64,000 bases of DNA from contig NZ_CP049304.1 of the NCBI RefSeq assembly GCF_019444005.1, positions 806,001-870,000 on the forward strand, in the 5' to 3' direction. Within the stretch, counting starts at the first letter, position 1, and each line of letters begins with the position of its first letter. This stretch comes from Liquorilactobacillus nagelii DSM 13675 (GTDB lineage Bacteria > Bacillota > Bacilli > Lactobacillales > Lactobacillaceae). The notes beneath the pieces are model-generated. The model was not told the DNA's origin and searched no databases. It worked only from the letters and a program-made list of their open reading frames with translations. This document shows, piece after piece, positions 53,755 to 61,870 of the stretch. The position numbers and the translations under genes were made by a program.

Positions 53755-55008
53755 TTATGCTTTTTTCAAAAACAATTGCGAAATCGCAACCGCTAAAATC
53801 ACACTCAAACCTAACGGCAAAAAAGCCGAATAAGATAGATGACTAATTTCAATAATCATAAATAAGGCCATCAAAGGTGCTTGTTGGGCAGCTGCCAATA
53901 AGCTAACAGCACCAATTAGTCCACATTCTACTAGTGAAACTTGTGGTACCAATGTAATAAATCCTAATCCCATTAGAATTCCAAGAGACGCCCCGATAGA
54001 AATCGAAGGTGTCAAGGTGCCTCCAGCTGCTCCAGAGCGAATCGTCGCAACTGTCACGATTGCCTTGGCAAGTGCACCAAATAATAAAACCAAAATTAGC
54101 TTAGTTCCTACCGCGTTGAAGGCTAACTGTGCTAGAGCTCGACCATTACCCATAATTTGTGGGTAAAAAATGGCAACTGTCCCGGTCAAGCAAGCCGCCA
54201 AAGGAAGCTGCCATAAAACTTTTAGATCTTTCGTTTGGTGACTTTCAGCCCACTTAAAAGCTTTACGAAAAAAAGCCCCAGTTATTCCACATATAAAACC
54301 AGCAACTATCACAAACGGCAGAATTTGCAAAGGAAACTTTATTGTTGGCACTAGATAATATGGTCCAAATCCTTTAGCTATTGATCCTAGCAACATGGAA
54401 ATTACCGACATTGTTAGACTGACACTAACCGTTCGAAAATCAACCCTTTTCAAAAGAATTTCAACACAAAATAGCATGCCTGTAATTGGGGCAATATAAA
54501 CGCCAGCAAAACCAGCTCCAGCAGCGGCCGCAATCAATAACTTTTGATCATCAACTGATAAACTGGGCAATTGCCAACGTTTCAATTGTCGATTCCAATG
54601 TTGTGCCAGCATCGCGCCAATTTCTCTGGGAGCTAATTCACGACCAACTGAGCCACCAGTTCCAACATAAAAAATTTGCGTAACAACATGAATAATTGTT
54701 TGGAAAAAAGGCATTTCTTTTCCCCTTAATCCCATAGCAATTGTAACTGGCGGCCTAACTTTAGTTCGAATAATCCACCATATAATTGCAGCAATTGCTC
54801 CACCAATAATTACTGAAATAAAACGATGAAGACCGGTGACGGCAACGGCTGCTGGATCGGCTGCTGACTCTTGAAAATTTAGGAATGTTTTTTCAACCAC
54901 ATCAAGAAATAAACTTAACAGCATTGAACTAGTACCCACAATTACACCTAAAACCAATGTTGATACAATTAAAGTAAAGTTTTCTTTTTTTTTCAATATT
55001 TTTTCCAT
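53755..55008 (-). CDS. ClC family chloride channel/antiporter
   Basis: Membrane protein of 417 residues with the ClC arrangement. GSVGRELAPREIGAM is the selectivity motif with the external gate Glu. AAAGAGFAGVYIAPITGMLF and RSGAAGGTLTPSISIGASLG are the other pore motifs. There are no C-terminal CBS domains. No ribosome-binding site is visible: TATAAT lies only three bases before the ATG, so the mRNA may be leaderless or the start may be different. Likely role in halide or acid balance. Confidence 0.88.
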   Translation of the reverse strand: MEKILKKKENFTLIVSTLVLGVIVGTSSMLLSLFLDVVEKTFLNFQESAADPAAVAVTGLHRFISVIIGGAIAAIIWWIIRTKVRPPVTIAMGLRGKEMPFFQTIIHVVTQIFYVGTGGSVGRELAPREIGAMLAQHWNRQLKRWQLPSLSVDDQKLLIAAAAGAGFAGVYIAPITGMLFCVEILLKRVDFRTVSVSLTMSVISMLLGSIAKGFGPYYLVPTIKFPLQILPFVIVAGFICGITGAFFRKAFKWAESHQTKDLKVLWQLPLAACLTGTVAIFYPQIMGNGRALAQLAFNAVGTKLILVLLFGALAKAIVTVATIRSGAAGGTLTPSISIGASLGILMGLGFITLVPQVSLVECGLIGAVSLLAAAQQAPLMALFMIIEISHLSYSAFLPLGLSVILAVAISQLFLKKA

Positions 55009-55066
55009 GAGATTATAATATCACAAATTCTTCGAAAAACTGTTTTTGATAGCGGTTTTAATTATT

Positions 55067-55103
55067 AAAAAAAAGTAACAGTTTGTGCTGGCAAACTGCT
55101 ACT
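55067..55103 (-). terminator. Terminator after the 32-aa peptide gene
   Basis: AGTAACAGTTTG / CAAACTGCTACT (one mismatch) with a 6-base loop and eight T on the minus strand. Confidence 0.8.
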
Positions 55104-55124
55104 CCAATTTTAAGTTTTACTAGT

Positions 55125-55223
55125 TTACAACATCATCGTTCCGAGCCTAACCAACAGAATTGCCAGCGCCCATAAGGCAATACTTGGTAAAATTGCATAC
55201 TTAAGTCCTCTGAAAAATTCCAT
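55125..55223 (-). CDS. 32-aa single-helix membrane peptide
   Basis: Unrecognised very small protein. The ATG follows AAAGGAG at 7-8 bases. The product begins MEFFRGLKYAILPS and is one hydrophobic helix with a Trp and two flanking basic residues. It lies between two strong terminators, downstream of the dicarboxylate transporter gene, so it has its own transcript. It could be a small subunit or regulator of a transporter, or a toxin-like peptide; nothing in the sequence decides. Confidence 0.6.
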   Translation of the reverse strand: MEFFRGLKYAILPSIALWALAILLVRLGTMML

Positions 55224-55348
55224 GATCAGCAACTCCTTTCTGAATAAATTCATCATAAAACAGTTCAACCGCAAAAAGAAATCATTTAGCCCAAACTTAA
55301 GCTAAACATTATGATTTTGAAAAAAACTCAAACATATTTAAAAACACT

Positions 55349-55408
55349 AAAAAACTGATTCATGTCAGCCCTAAGATTGTAAACAAGGCTGCACCATGGA
55401 TCAGTTTT
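55349..55408 (-). terminator. Terminator of the malolactic operon
   Basis: AAAACTGATTCATG / CATGGATCAGTTTT with an inner CAGCC / GGCTG pairing and six T on the minus strand, 20 bases after the transporter stop. Confidence 0.8.
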
Positions 55409-55428
55409 CAAAATAAATATCAATTAAT

Positions 55429-56844
55429 TTAGTAAATTCCAATAATTTTCATCCAAAGTGTCCCAATTCCTAACCAAACAATCAGATAAAATACACCTAA
55501 AATAGCATTTAATTTCCACCAATCTTTTTGAGCCACGTACCCAGCAGAAAATAAAATTGGTGCCGGTCCATCACTGTAATTAGTTGTTGAAGCAAATAGA
55601 TTACCAAAAAATCCAAGCATTAAAGCGGCAAGCATTGGTGGAACACCGGCTGCGATTGCAACTGCCAACAAAGCGGTATACATAGCACTAACGTGGGCAG
55701 TTGCACTAGCAAATAGATAGTGTGAGTAGAAGTAAAACAAAATTAAAATAATCAGAACTAATGGTCAGCTCATTCCATGTAAACTATTTGAGATTGCCTT
55801 ACTGAGCCACGGAATGAAACCAAGTAAGTTTAACTGGTTCGCCATCATTACTAAAACTGAAAACCAAGTCAAAGTATTCCAAGCACCTTTTTCGTGCAAG
55901 ATGTCTTCCCAGTTTAAAACACCACTTAACAATAACAGTGACAATGCGATAAATGCCGTTAAAGTTGCATCAATTGCAAATGTGCTACCAAGCACCCACA
56001 AAATTAAAGCTAAGATAAAAATTGTCGCCATCCATTTTTCAGCTGGTTGCATTGCTCCCATCTTACCCAATTGTTCTTCTGACCACTTCCGTGCATTGGG
56101 AGTTTCTTTAATTTCTGGTGGGAACATTTTATAAATCAGATAAGGTACCACTATCAAAGAAATAATACCAGGTACTAGAGCTGCGAGAAACCAACCCATC
56201 CAAGTTAAATCAACATGCGAACTCTTAGCTAATGATTGGGCCAAAGGATTTGCTGCCATCGCAGTCATAAACATTGCTGATGTAATTGTATTGCCATGAA
56301 ATTCACCAAAAGTTAGGAAAGCACCAATTTTTCGTTCTGTATGCTTCTCCGGATCTGAACCGAAAGAATGCGATAACGAATTGATTATTGGAAACATAAT
56401 TCCACCGGCCCGAGCGGTATTACTAGGCGTAGCTGGCGCTAAAATTAAATCAACACCAATTAAAGAATACAGTAATCCTAAAGTCTTTTTCCCAAAAATT
56501 TTGACAAAAACCAAAGCTACTCGTCGGCCCAAGCCAGTTTTGATGAACCCGCGAGAAATAAAAAATGCCATCACAATCAGCCAAATGCTGCTATTTCCAA
56601 AGCCTGCAACAGCATCATCGATCTTGACAACCCCCGTCACCACGGTAATGGTAAATCCAATAATTGCAACTGCACCAATTGGTAAGGGCTTGGTAATACA
56701 TCCTAAAATCGTTGCTACAAAAATAGCTAGCATTAACCAAGCTGCTGCAGTCACCCCGGTTGGACGCAACGGTGTTAAGGCCCACAAAGCTACACCAACA
56801 ATTACTGGCAATACAAATTTTTTATATTCTATTTTCTCTAACAA
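55429..56844 (-). pseudogene. DASS-family dicarboxylate (malate-type) transporter interrupted by TGA
   Basis: Divalent anion:sodium symporter family protein, near CitT and the 2-oxoglutarate/malate translocators. The frame is open from TTG 56844 to 55429 (about 471 codons) except for one TGA at 55765-55767. It is in LHGMS(stop)PLVLIILILFYFYSHYLFASATAH, where relatives have Trp; TGG to TGA is a single transition. Helices before and after the stop are intact, including LAPATPSNTARAGGIMFP and SATAHVSAMYTALL. It is downstream of mleS by about 18 bases, so its role is malate uptake. It may be inactive in this strain, read through, or miscalled. Confidence 0.88.
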
Positions 56845-56862
56845 AATTAATTCACTCTCTTT

Positions 56863-58485
56863 TTAGTATTTCGGTTGCCATTTGGTTTCTTTGATAGCGA
56901 CAGCAACATCGGTAATTTTTTCTCGAGTTAGCTTCTGTTTGACCGCACTAGCGGCTACTGCTTGAGCAACTGTTTCAGAAAAACGATCTAGTTTTGAAAC
57001 TGGCGGCAAAACTGCGGCACCTGGTTGTGTTGGATCAACAATTCCACCAAGAGAATGAGCAGCAGCTGAAATCATTTCATCATTTAATAATTTAGCAGTT
57101 GAAGCAATTACCCCTAAACCTAATCCTGGATAAACTAAAGCATTATTAGCTTGACCAATTTGGTAAGTAACGCCATCAAATTCAACATCGGCCGCTGGAA
57201 TTCCAGTCGCAACTAAAGCTTTCCCTCTAGTCCATTTGATCAAATCTTCCGCTTTAGCTTCGGCTAATTTAGTTGGATTAGACAACGGGAAAATAATTGG
57301 TCGTTCAGTGTGCGCAGCCATTTCTTTAACAACTTCTTCAGTAAAGGTCCCTGGTTGAGTCGATGTTCCAACCATAATTGTCGGTTGAACAGCCCTAACA
57401 ACCGATAATAGATTTGTTAAAGAAGCTGCATTCTTAAACTCTGAACGTGAACGCGCGAATGGCTTTTGTTCAGGTGTCAAGGTTGGGTCATCAGCAAACA
57501 AAAGTCCTTGTTTATCTACTAAATAAAAATGTTTGCGAGCTTCCTCTGGTGTTAGGCCTTGTTGCAAAAATTCATCATAAATTCGTTTAGTAATTCCAGC
57601 CCCAGCAGTTCCAGCTCCAAAGCAAAGATACTTTTGATCGGTCATTTTCTCTTTGGAAATATTTAAGGCACCCAGGATTCCAGCTAAAACAATAATACCT
57701 GTTCCCTGAATATCATCGTTAAAAGTTGTAAATTTATTCTGATATTTACTCAATAAGTTTGCGGCGTTGTCACGGCCAAAGTCTTCAAAATGCAAATAGA
57801 GATTAGGGAAAAGTTTTTCAGCCGTTTGGACAAATTGATCAACAAATTGATAGTAACGGTCACCCTTAATTCGTGCATGACGATTGCCTAAATACATTGG
57901 GTCATCAAGTAACTGTTGGTTATTTGTCCCAGCATCTAAAACAACCGGCAAAACCTGACTAGGATCAATTCCAGCTGCGGCAGTGTAAACCATTAATTTG
58001 CCAACAGCAATATCAACCCCATTAGTTCCCCAATCACCAATTCCTAAAATTCCTTCAGCATCAGTAACAACAATTAAGCGAATTTGTCGTCCATCAGCTG
58101 CATCCTCTAAAGAACTCTCAATTAAGTCAGGATCGTCAATTGATAAGAAAGTCGCATCTTGTGGCTGAACAAATAATTCGCTGTAATTTTCAATGGTATC
58201 AGCAATTGTTGGATCATAGACAATTGGCATAAATTCAACGACATGTTGACTAAACAATTTATAAAACAAAACTCGATTTTCATTGAAAATTTCCATTAAA
58301 AATAATCTTTTTTCTAAATTTGAGCTTTTAGTTGCAAATTGAGCATATGTTTGTTCAACTTGTTGGTCCAGTGTCTGGACGTAAGGTGGAAGCAAACCGT
58401 TTAATCCTAATTCAGCCCTTTCTTTCTTAGTAAAGGCTGTCCCTTTATTCTTAAATGGGTCATTAACAATTGCCAAACCTTTCAT
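56863..58485 (-). CDS. mleS: Malolactic enzyme
   Basis: NAD- and Mn-dependent enzyme that converts L-malate to L-lactate and CO2. 540 residues, the family length. [57 protein letters not shown] and FNDDIQGTG (metal site) follow the order of known malolactic enzymes, with GAGTAGAGI for NAD. The KxE-type insertions of malic enzymes are not needed. ATG behind AAGAAGGT. Operon with the transporter gene and divergent mleR show the malolactic system. Confidence 0.94.
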   Translation of the reverse strand: MKGLAIVNDPFKNKGTAFTKKERAELGLNGLLPPYVQTLDQQVEQTYAQFATKSSNLEKRLFLMEIFNENRVLFYKLFSQHVVEFMPIVYDPTIADTIENYSELFVQPQDATFLSIDDPDLIESSLEDAADGRQIRLIVVTDAEGILGIGDWGTNGVDIAVGKLMVYTAAAGIDPSQVLPVVLDAGTNNQQLLDDPMYLGNRHARIKGDRYYQFVDQFVQTAEKLFPNLYLHFEDFGRDNAANLLSKYQNKFTTFNDDIQGTGIIVLAGILGALNISKEKMTDQKYLCFGAGTAGAGITKRIYDEFLQQGLTPEEARKHFYLVDKQGLLFADDPTLTPEQKPFARSRSEFKNAASLTNLLSVVRAVQPTIMVGTSTQPGTFTEEVVKEMAAHTERPIIFPLSNPTKLAEAKAEDLIKWTRGKALVATGIPAADVEFDGVTYQIGQANNALVYPGLGLGVIASTAKLLNDEMISAAAHSLGGIVDPTQPGAAVLPPVSKLDRFSETVAQAVAASAVKQKLTREKITDVAVAIKETKWQPKY

Positions 58486-58517
58486 AATAAATACCTTCTT
58501 TATCTTAAATTGTCTTT

Positions 58518-58547
58518 AGCATACACGATAGTAAATTTTATAGTCAA
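58518..58547 (-). promoter_or_regulatory. Promoter of mleS
   Basis: TTGACT, 18 bases, TATGCT on the minus strand in the mleS-mleR intergenic region. TATAAT at 58574-58579 is the probable -10 of mleR. LysR-type T-N11-A boxes are likely in this 130-base region, but I cannot fix one. Confidence 0.6.
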
Positions 58548-58619
58548 AGGTATTATTTCTAATAAGATTTGTTTATAATAGAGGCAAGATAATCAAGAAA
58601 ACTTTAAGGAGATAGCTTG

Positions 58620-59501
58620 ATGAATACTAAAGATCTCGAATATTTTATAAGACTTACTGAAATTAAAAGTTTCTCCAAGGTGGCTAAAGACTTTTCTGTT
58701 AGTCAGCCGGCAATTACTTTTGCTTTAAAACGCCTTGAAAATGAACTAAATGCTAAATTAATTATTCGCTTTCGAGCTCAAAAAGAATTAATTGTTACCG
58801 ATAGCGGTAAGCAACTATTAGAACATGCTAGAAGGATTTTATTAAATTATGATTTGGTAAAAAAGGAAATCGACAGTAATCGGTTACAACAGCTCGCACT
58901 CGGCTTGCCGCCAATTATTGAAAATAATTATTTCCCATTAATTGCTAAAAACTTAAAAAATCATGGCTTGTTGGATAAAATTAAAACTTGGGAATATGGT
59001 TCAAAAACAACATTAGCGGCTTTAAAAAATGGCGAAATTGATTTAGCACTCTTAGGTTCAATCGATCCATTGAGTGACGAAGGGATTCATACTGAAGAAT
59101 TTGACCGTCAACCGTTTGCGATTTTTGTGTCACGGCAACATCCACTAGCAAAAGTGAAACAAGTTTATTTTAGTGAATTAAAAAATGAAGATTTTGTTCT
59201 TTTTAAAGATGGCTTCATTCACAACCAAGCTTTTAACCTGCTAGTTACTCGCAATCATCTCCGACCACGAGTCGTCTTTCGATCAAACGGAACCCATAGT
59301 TTAATGAATTTAATTGCTCAAGGAGTTGGTATCGGCTTTTTGACTTCCGTAATTAGTCCGTTGCGCGATGATATTATTAAAATCAAACTATTAGATCAGG
59401 ATCTGCCACATTTTGTAACTAGTATTGCTTATCGACGATCACATATCTTCACCCCACTGCAACAAGAAATTTTGACAGAAATCCGAAAATCTTTAAATTA
59501 A
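58620..59501 (+). CDS. mleR: LysR family regulator of the malolactic genes
   Basis: Transcription factor of 293 residues. The winged helix-turn-helix is at about 1-62 (LEYFIRLTEIKSFSKVAKDF, PAITFALKRLENELNA), then the effector domain. ATG 58620 follows AAGGAG by 8 bases. Divergent from mleS, the standard MleR position, so it should activate the operon when malate is present. No obvious defects. Confidence 0.92.
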   Translation: MNTKDLEYFIRLTEIKSFSKVAKDFSVSQPAITFALKRLENELNAKLIIRFRAQKELIVTDSGKQLLEHARRILLNYDLVKKEIDSNRLQQLALGLPPIIENNYFPLIAKNLKNHGLLDKIKTWEYGSKTTLAALKNGEIDLALLGSIDPLSDEGIHTEEFDRQPFAIFVSRQHPLAKVKQVYFSELKNEDFVLFKDGFIHNQAFNLLVTRNHLRPRVVFRSNGTHSLMNLIAQGVGIGFLTSVISPLRDDIIKIKLLDQDLPHFVTSIAYRRSHIFTPLQQEILTEIRKSLN

Positions 59502-59516
59502 AATCAATTGCAGAAA

Positions 59517-59554
59517 TAAAACCATTTGGTAATCAACAATTACCAAGTGGTTTT
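59517..59554 (+). terminator. Terminator between mleR and the esterase gene
   Basis: AAACCATTTGGTAAT / ATTACCAAGTGGTTT type stem with a T-rich end; it lies between convergent genes. Confidence 0.75.
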
Positions 59555-59564
59555 ATTTTGGTAC

Positions 59565-60491
59565 TTATAAAGTTGTTTGTTGTTTCAAATCTAATGGCCC
59601 ACTGTCCCAATCTAATTTTTCTAATAACCAGTCACGAATTAAGTAAGCTACTTCTGGTTGATACCATTCAGCTGTTCCATGACCGGCACCTGTCAAAATA
59701 ATTTCTTTAGCATCCAGTCCCGCTTGCCGCATTGCTGTAGCCATGGCTTTGGTTTGAGCTAACGGAACCAATTGATCAGCATCTCCATGCATTAATAAAA
59801 ATGGTGGTATTCCGGAATGAAGCTTGAATAACGGACTAGCTTGCCGCGCCCTTTCGGTAATTTCGGCTGGCATCAATCGTTTTTGGGGAGCTAATGAAAC
59901 ACCATTTAACATCAACATCGTCGGAGCTGCTGGATCAAATTCTGGTCGCTTGGGATCAGCTCCCATCAATAAAAGATTGGAAAAGCCATATAAAGAAACC
60001 ACAGCGGCTACTTGATTCTGTTTCGATTGTACCTGCGTTTGGGAGATCGCTGGTGTCTGGCTAATCGTCCCTAACAACTGGGCTAAATATCCGCCAGCTG
60101 AATCACCAATAACGGCAATTTTGTTAGGATCAATTCGATAAACCGCTGCTTGTTGATATAAATAAGCCAATGCTTGTTTGGCATCAGTCACCATTGCCGA
60201 AAGATTTGCCGGTATGGTGCGATAAGTCGCACTGGCCACAACAACTCCAGCCTCTGCTAAAACTAATTTTAATTGAATCAACTTATGCAGATTTGCTTCA
60301 GTAAAACCACCACCTGGTAAATAAAGTACTGCTGGTTTGAGTTGCTCGGTTCGTGGGACTAACAAAGACATTTTCAATTCTTGTGTATCCCAGCGTCCTT
60401 TTACTTGCGAATATACTAAGTCATGGTATTCATCAACTTGTGGTACTTTAATTGCAATTTTACGATTACAACATTGATTTAATTGAGACAT
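59565..60491 (-). CDS. Alpha/beta hydrolase, acetylesterase-like
   Basis: Esterase of 308 residues. The oxyanion motif GGGF in LYLPGGGFTEAN, the nucleophile Ser in GDSAGGY, the Asp in HGDADQLVP and the His in GAGHGTAEW make the full catalytic triad. No signal peptide. ATG behind AGGAGG. The family acts on short-chain esters; a role in sugar-ester removal is possible. Monocistronic. Confidence 0.9.
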   Translation of the reverse strand: MSQLNQCCNRKIAIKVPQVDEYHDLVYSQVKGRWDTQELKMSLLVPRTEQLKPAVLYLPGGGFTEANLHKLIQLKLVLAEAGVVVASATYRTIPANLSAMVTDAKQALAYLYQQAAVYRIDPNKIAVIGDSAGGYLAQLLGTISQTPAISQTQVQSKQNQVAAVVSLYGFSNLLLMGADPKRPEFDPAAPTMLMLNGVSLAPQKRLMPAEITERARQASPLFKLHSGIPPFLLMHGDADQLVPLAQTKAMATAMRQAGLDAKEIILTGAGHGTAEWYQPEVAYLIRDWLLEKLDWDSGPLDLKQQTTL

Positions 60492-60565
60492 TCAGTTCCT
60501 CCTGAAAAACATAGTTAATACTAACTAATCTAACTCATTCGTCGACGCCGTTAGCCGATTAATCA

Positions 60566-60760
60566 TTAAAAAAATGATTGCTTGCTTTCAAAATAAGCCG
60601 ACACATTTTTATAAACCACTTGATTTTGAGTCTTAGAAATAATCCGTACCTGTGAATTGATGGTTAATTTTCCAACTGGAACTGCCAAGAACCAGCTTGA
60701 TCGAATATTGAAAGTCATTTTCAGGTTAATTATCTGACACAACTTTGGACCAGCGATCAA
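60566..60760 (-). CDS. Possible small ORF or gene remnant, 64 aa
   Basis: The frame overlaps the end of the serine hydrolase gene (TTGA), suggesting coupling, and has a plausible beta-rich sequence (SWFLAVPVGKLTINSQVRII). No clear ribosome-binding site or family match. It could be the remnant of a longer C-terminal domain or of another gene. Low confidence. Confidence 0.3.
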   Translation of the reverse strand: MIAGPKLCQIINLKMTFNIRSSWFLAVPVGKLTINSQVRIISKTQNQVVYKNVSAYFESKQSFF

Positions 60761-61857
60761 CTTTTAGGTGGTGCTGCCAAAAGATTTGCAATTTCTTTTA
60801 CGGCAACTCGCCCAGCATAATCCGAGGGACTTCGATTTGCAAAAAAAATTACAGTAATTTTATTATTTTTCGTTCCGTAATAGAAAGAAAAATAATGATT
60901 ATCGGCCCCATCAGCTCGCTGAAAATTTTTTTGATAATAAAAACCACCTGAGTAACTAGTATGATCTTGAGTCAATTGGTCATATGCTTGTTGCTTAAAT
61001 AGCCGCTGACTTTGTAAAGCATTAACAAAATAATAATAATCAGTAACGTCTGTATAAAGATTTCCGCAGCCAAACTCGGAAGACAATAATGGTTGGGAAA
61101 CTGGATAAACACGGGTTTGATTATTAAAATAAGCTTGACCAGTAAATTTTTGACTAGCAGTTTGCCAAGTAACTGTTTGTGATAAATGCAATGGTTGCAA
61201 AATTTCCGCCTGTAAGACCTCGTAATACGGTCTTTGGGTAACTTGACTAATGATGCCTGCCAGCAAGGTATAATTAGCATTGCTATAATTCCAATTGAAT
61301 TTTCCAGTTGATTTTAAGTGTTTCAAGGTCCAATTTATGGCTTGGGATTGGCTAACTAATTTAGTCGACGGAACTGGTTCTCCCATTTGAATCCCCGAAG
61401 TATGATCAAGTAACTCGCGAATAGTAATTTTCTTTGCATATGGTATTTGCGGATAAAATTGTGCTAATTTAGTATTCATTGTTAATAGATGTTGATTAAT
61501 TAACATTTGAATCAAACTCCCTGTATAACCTTTTTGTAAGGAAGCAATCGGATATAATTCGTTAATCCCATTTTTTTTGCCAGTTGCCTGATTGGCATAA
61601 CCAAAAGTTTGATAATGTAATTTATGACCACTATCACTAGTATAAAGCAATGTGCCCCACAAATGTTGTTTATTAACAATTTGGCGAATTTTTGCAGATT
61701 GTGATTCGGGTTGATGCGCACTAGCAACTGCGAATTCACCATGGTTCAACCAACTGAATGTTTTACTTCCGTTGATTCCCCAAAGTTTTAAAACTAATAC
61801 ACCACTGAGAAAAAACAATCCAAGCAGTGATCGTTTAATTTTTTTGTGTTCTAACAA
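60757..61857 (-). CDS. Beta-lactamase family serine hydrolase
   Basis: Membrane-anchored penicillin-binding-like protein of about 366 residues. One N-terminal hydrophobic helix (LLGLFFLSGVLVLKLWG), then the beta-lactamase/transpeptidase fold: SLQK (SxxK motif), YSNAN (Y-x-N motif) and a third block near GGFYYQKN. TTG 61857 is 9 bases after GAGGGG; the ATG at 61866 is too close to it. It is next to the YfhO-type gene, so it could have a role in surface-glycan or peptide remodelling. Confidence 0.82.
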   Translation of the reverse strand: MLEHKKIKRSLLGLFFLSGVLVLKLWGINGSKTFSWLNHGEFAVASAHQPESQSAKIRQIVNKQHLWGTLLYTSDSGHKLHYQTFGYANQATGKKNGINELYPIASLQKGYTGSLIQMLINQHLLTMNTKLAQFYPQIPYAKKITIRELLDHTSGIQMGEPVPSTKLVSQSQAINWTLKHLKSTGKFNWNYSNANYTLLAGIISQVTQRPYYEVLQAEILQPLHLSQTVTWQTASQKFTGQAYFNNQTRVYPVSQPLLSSEFGCGNLYTDVTDYYYFVNALQSQRLFKQQAYDQLTQDHTSYSGGFYYQKNFQRADGADNHYFSFYYGTKNNKITVIFFANRSPSDYAGRVAVKEIANLLAAPPKS

Positions 61858-61870
61858 GTTTATCATCCCC

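Noticed and set aside
19753..55767. TGA recoded as Trp genome-wide
   Set aside because: Several genes here (for example codA and the EcfA-type ATPase) end at TGA in the expected place, so TGA is a normal stop.
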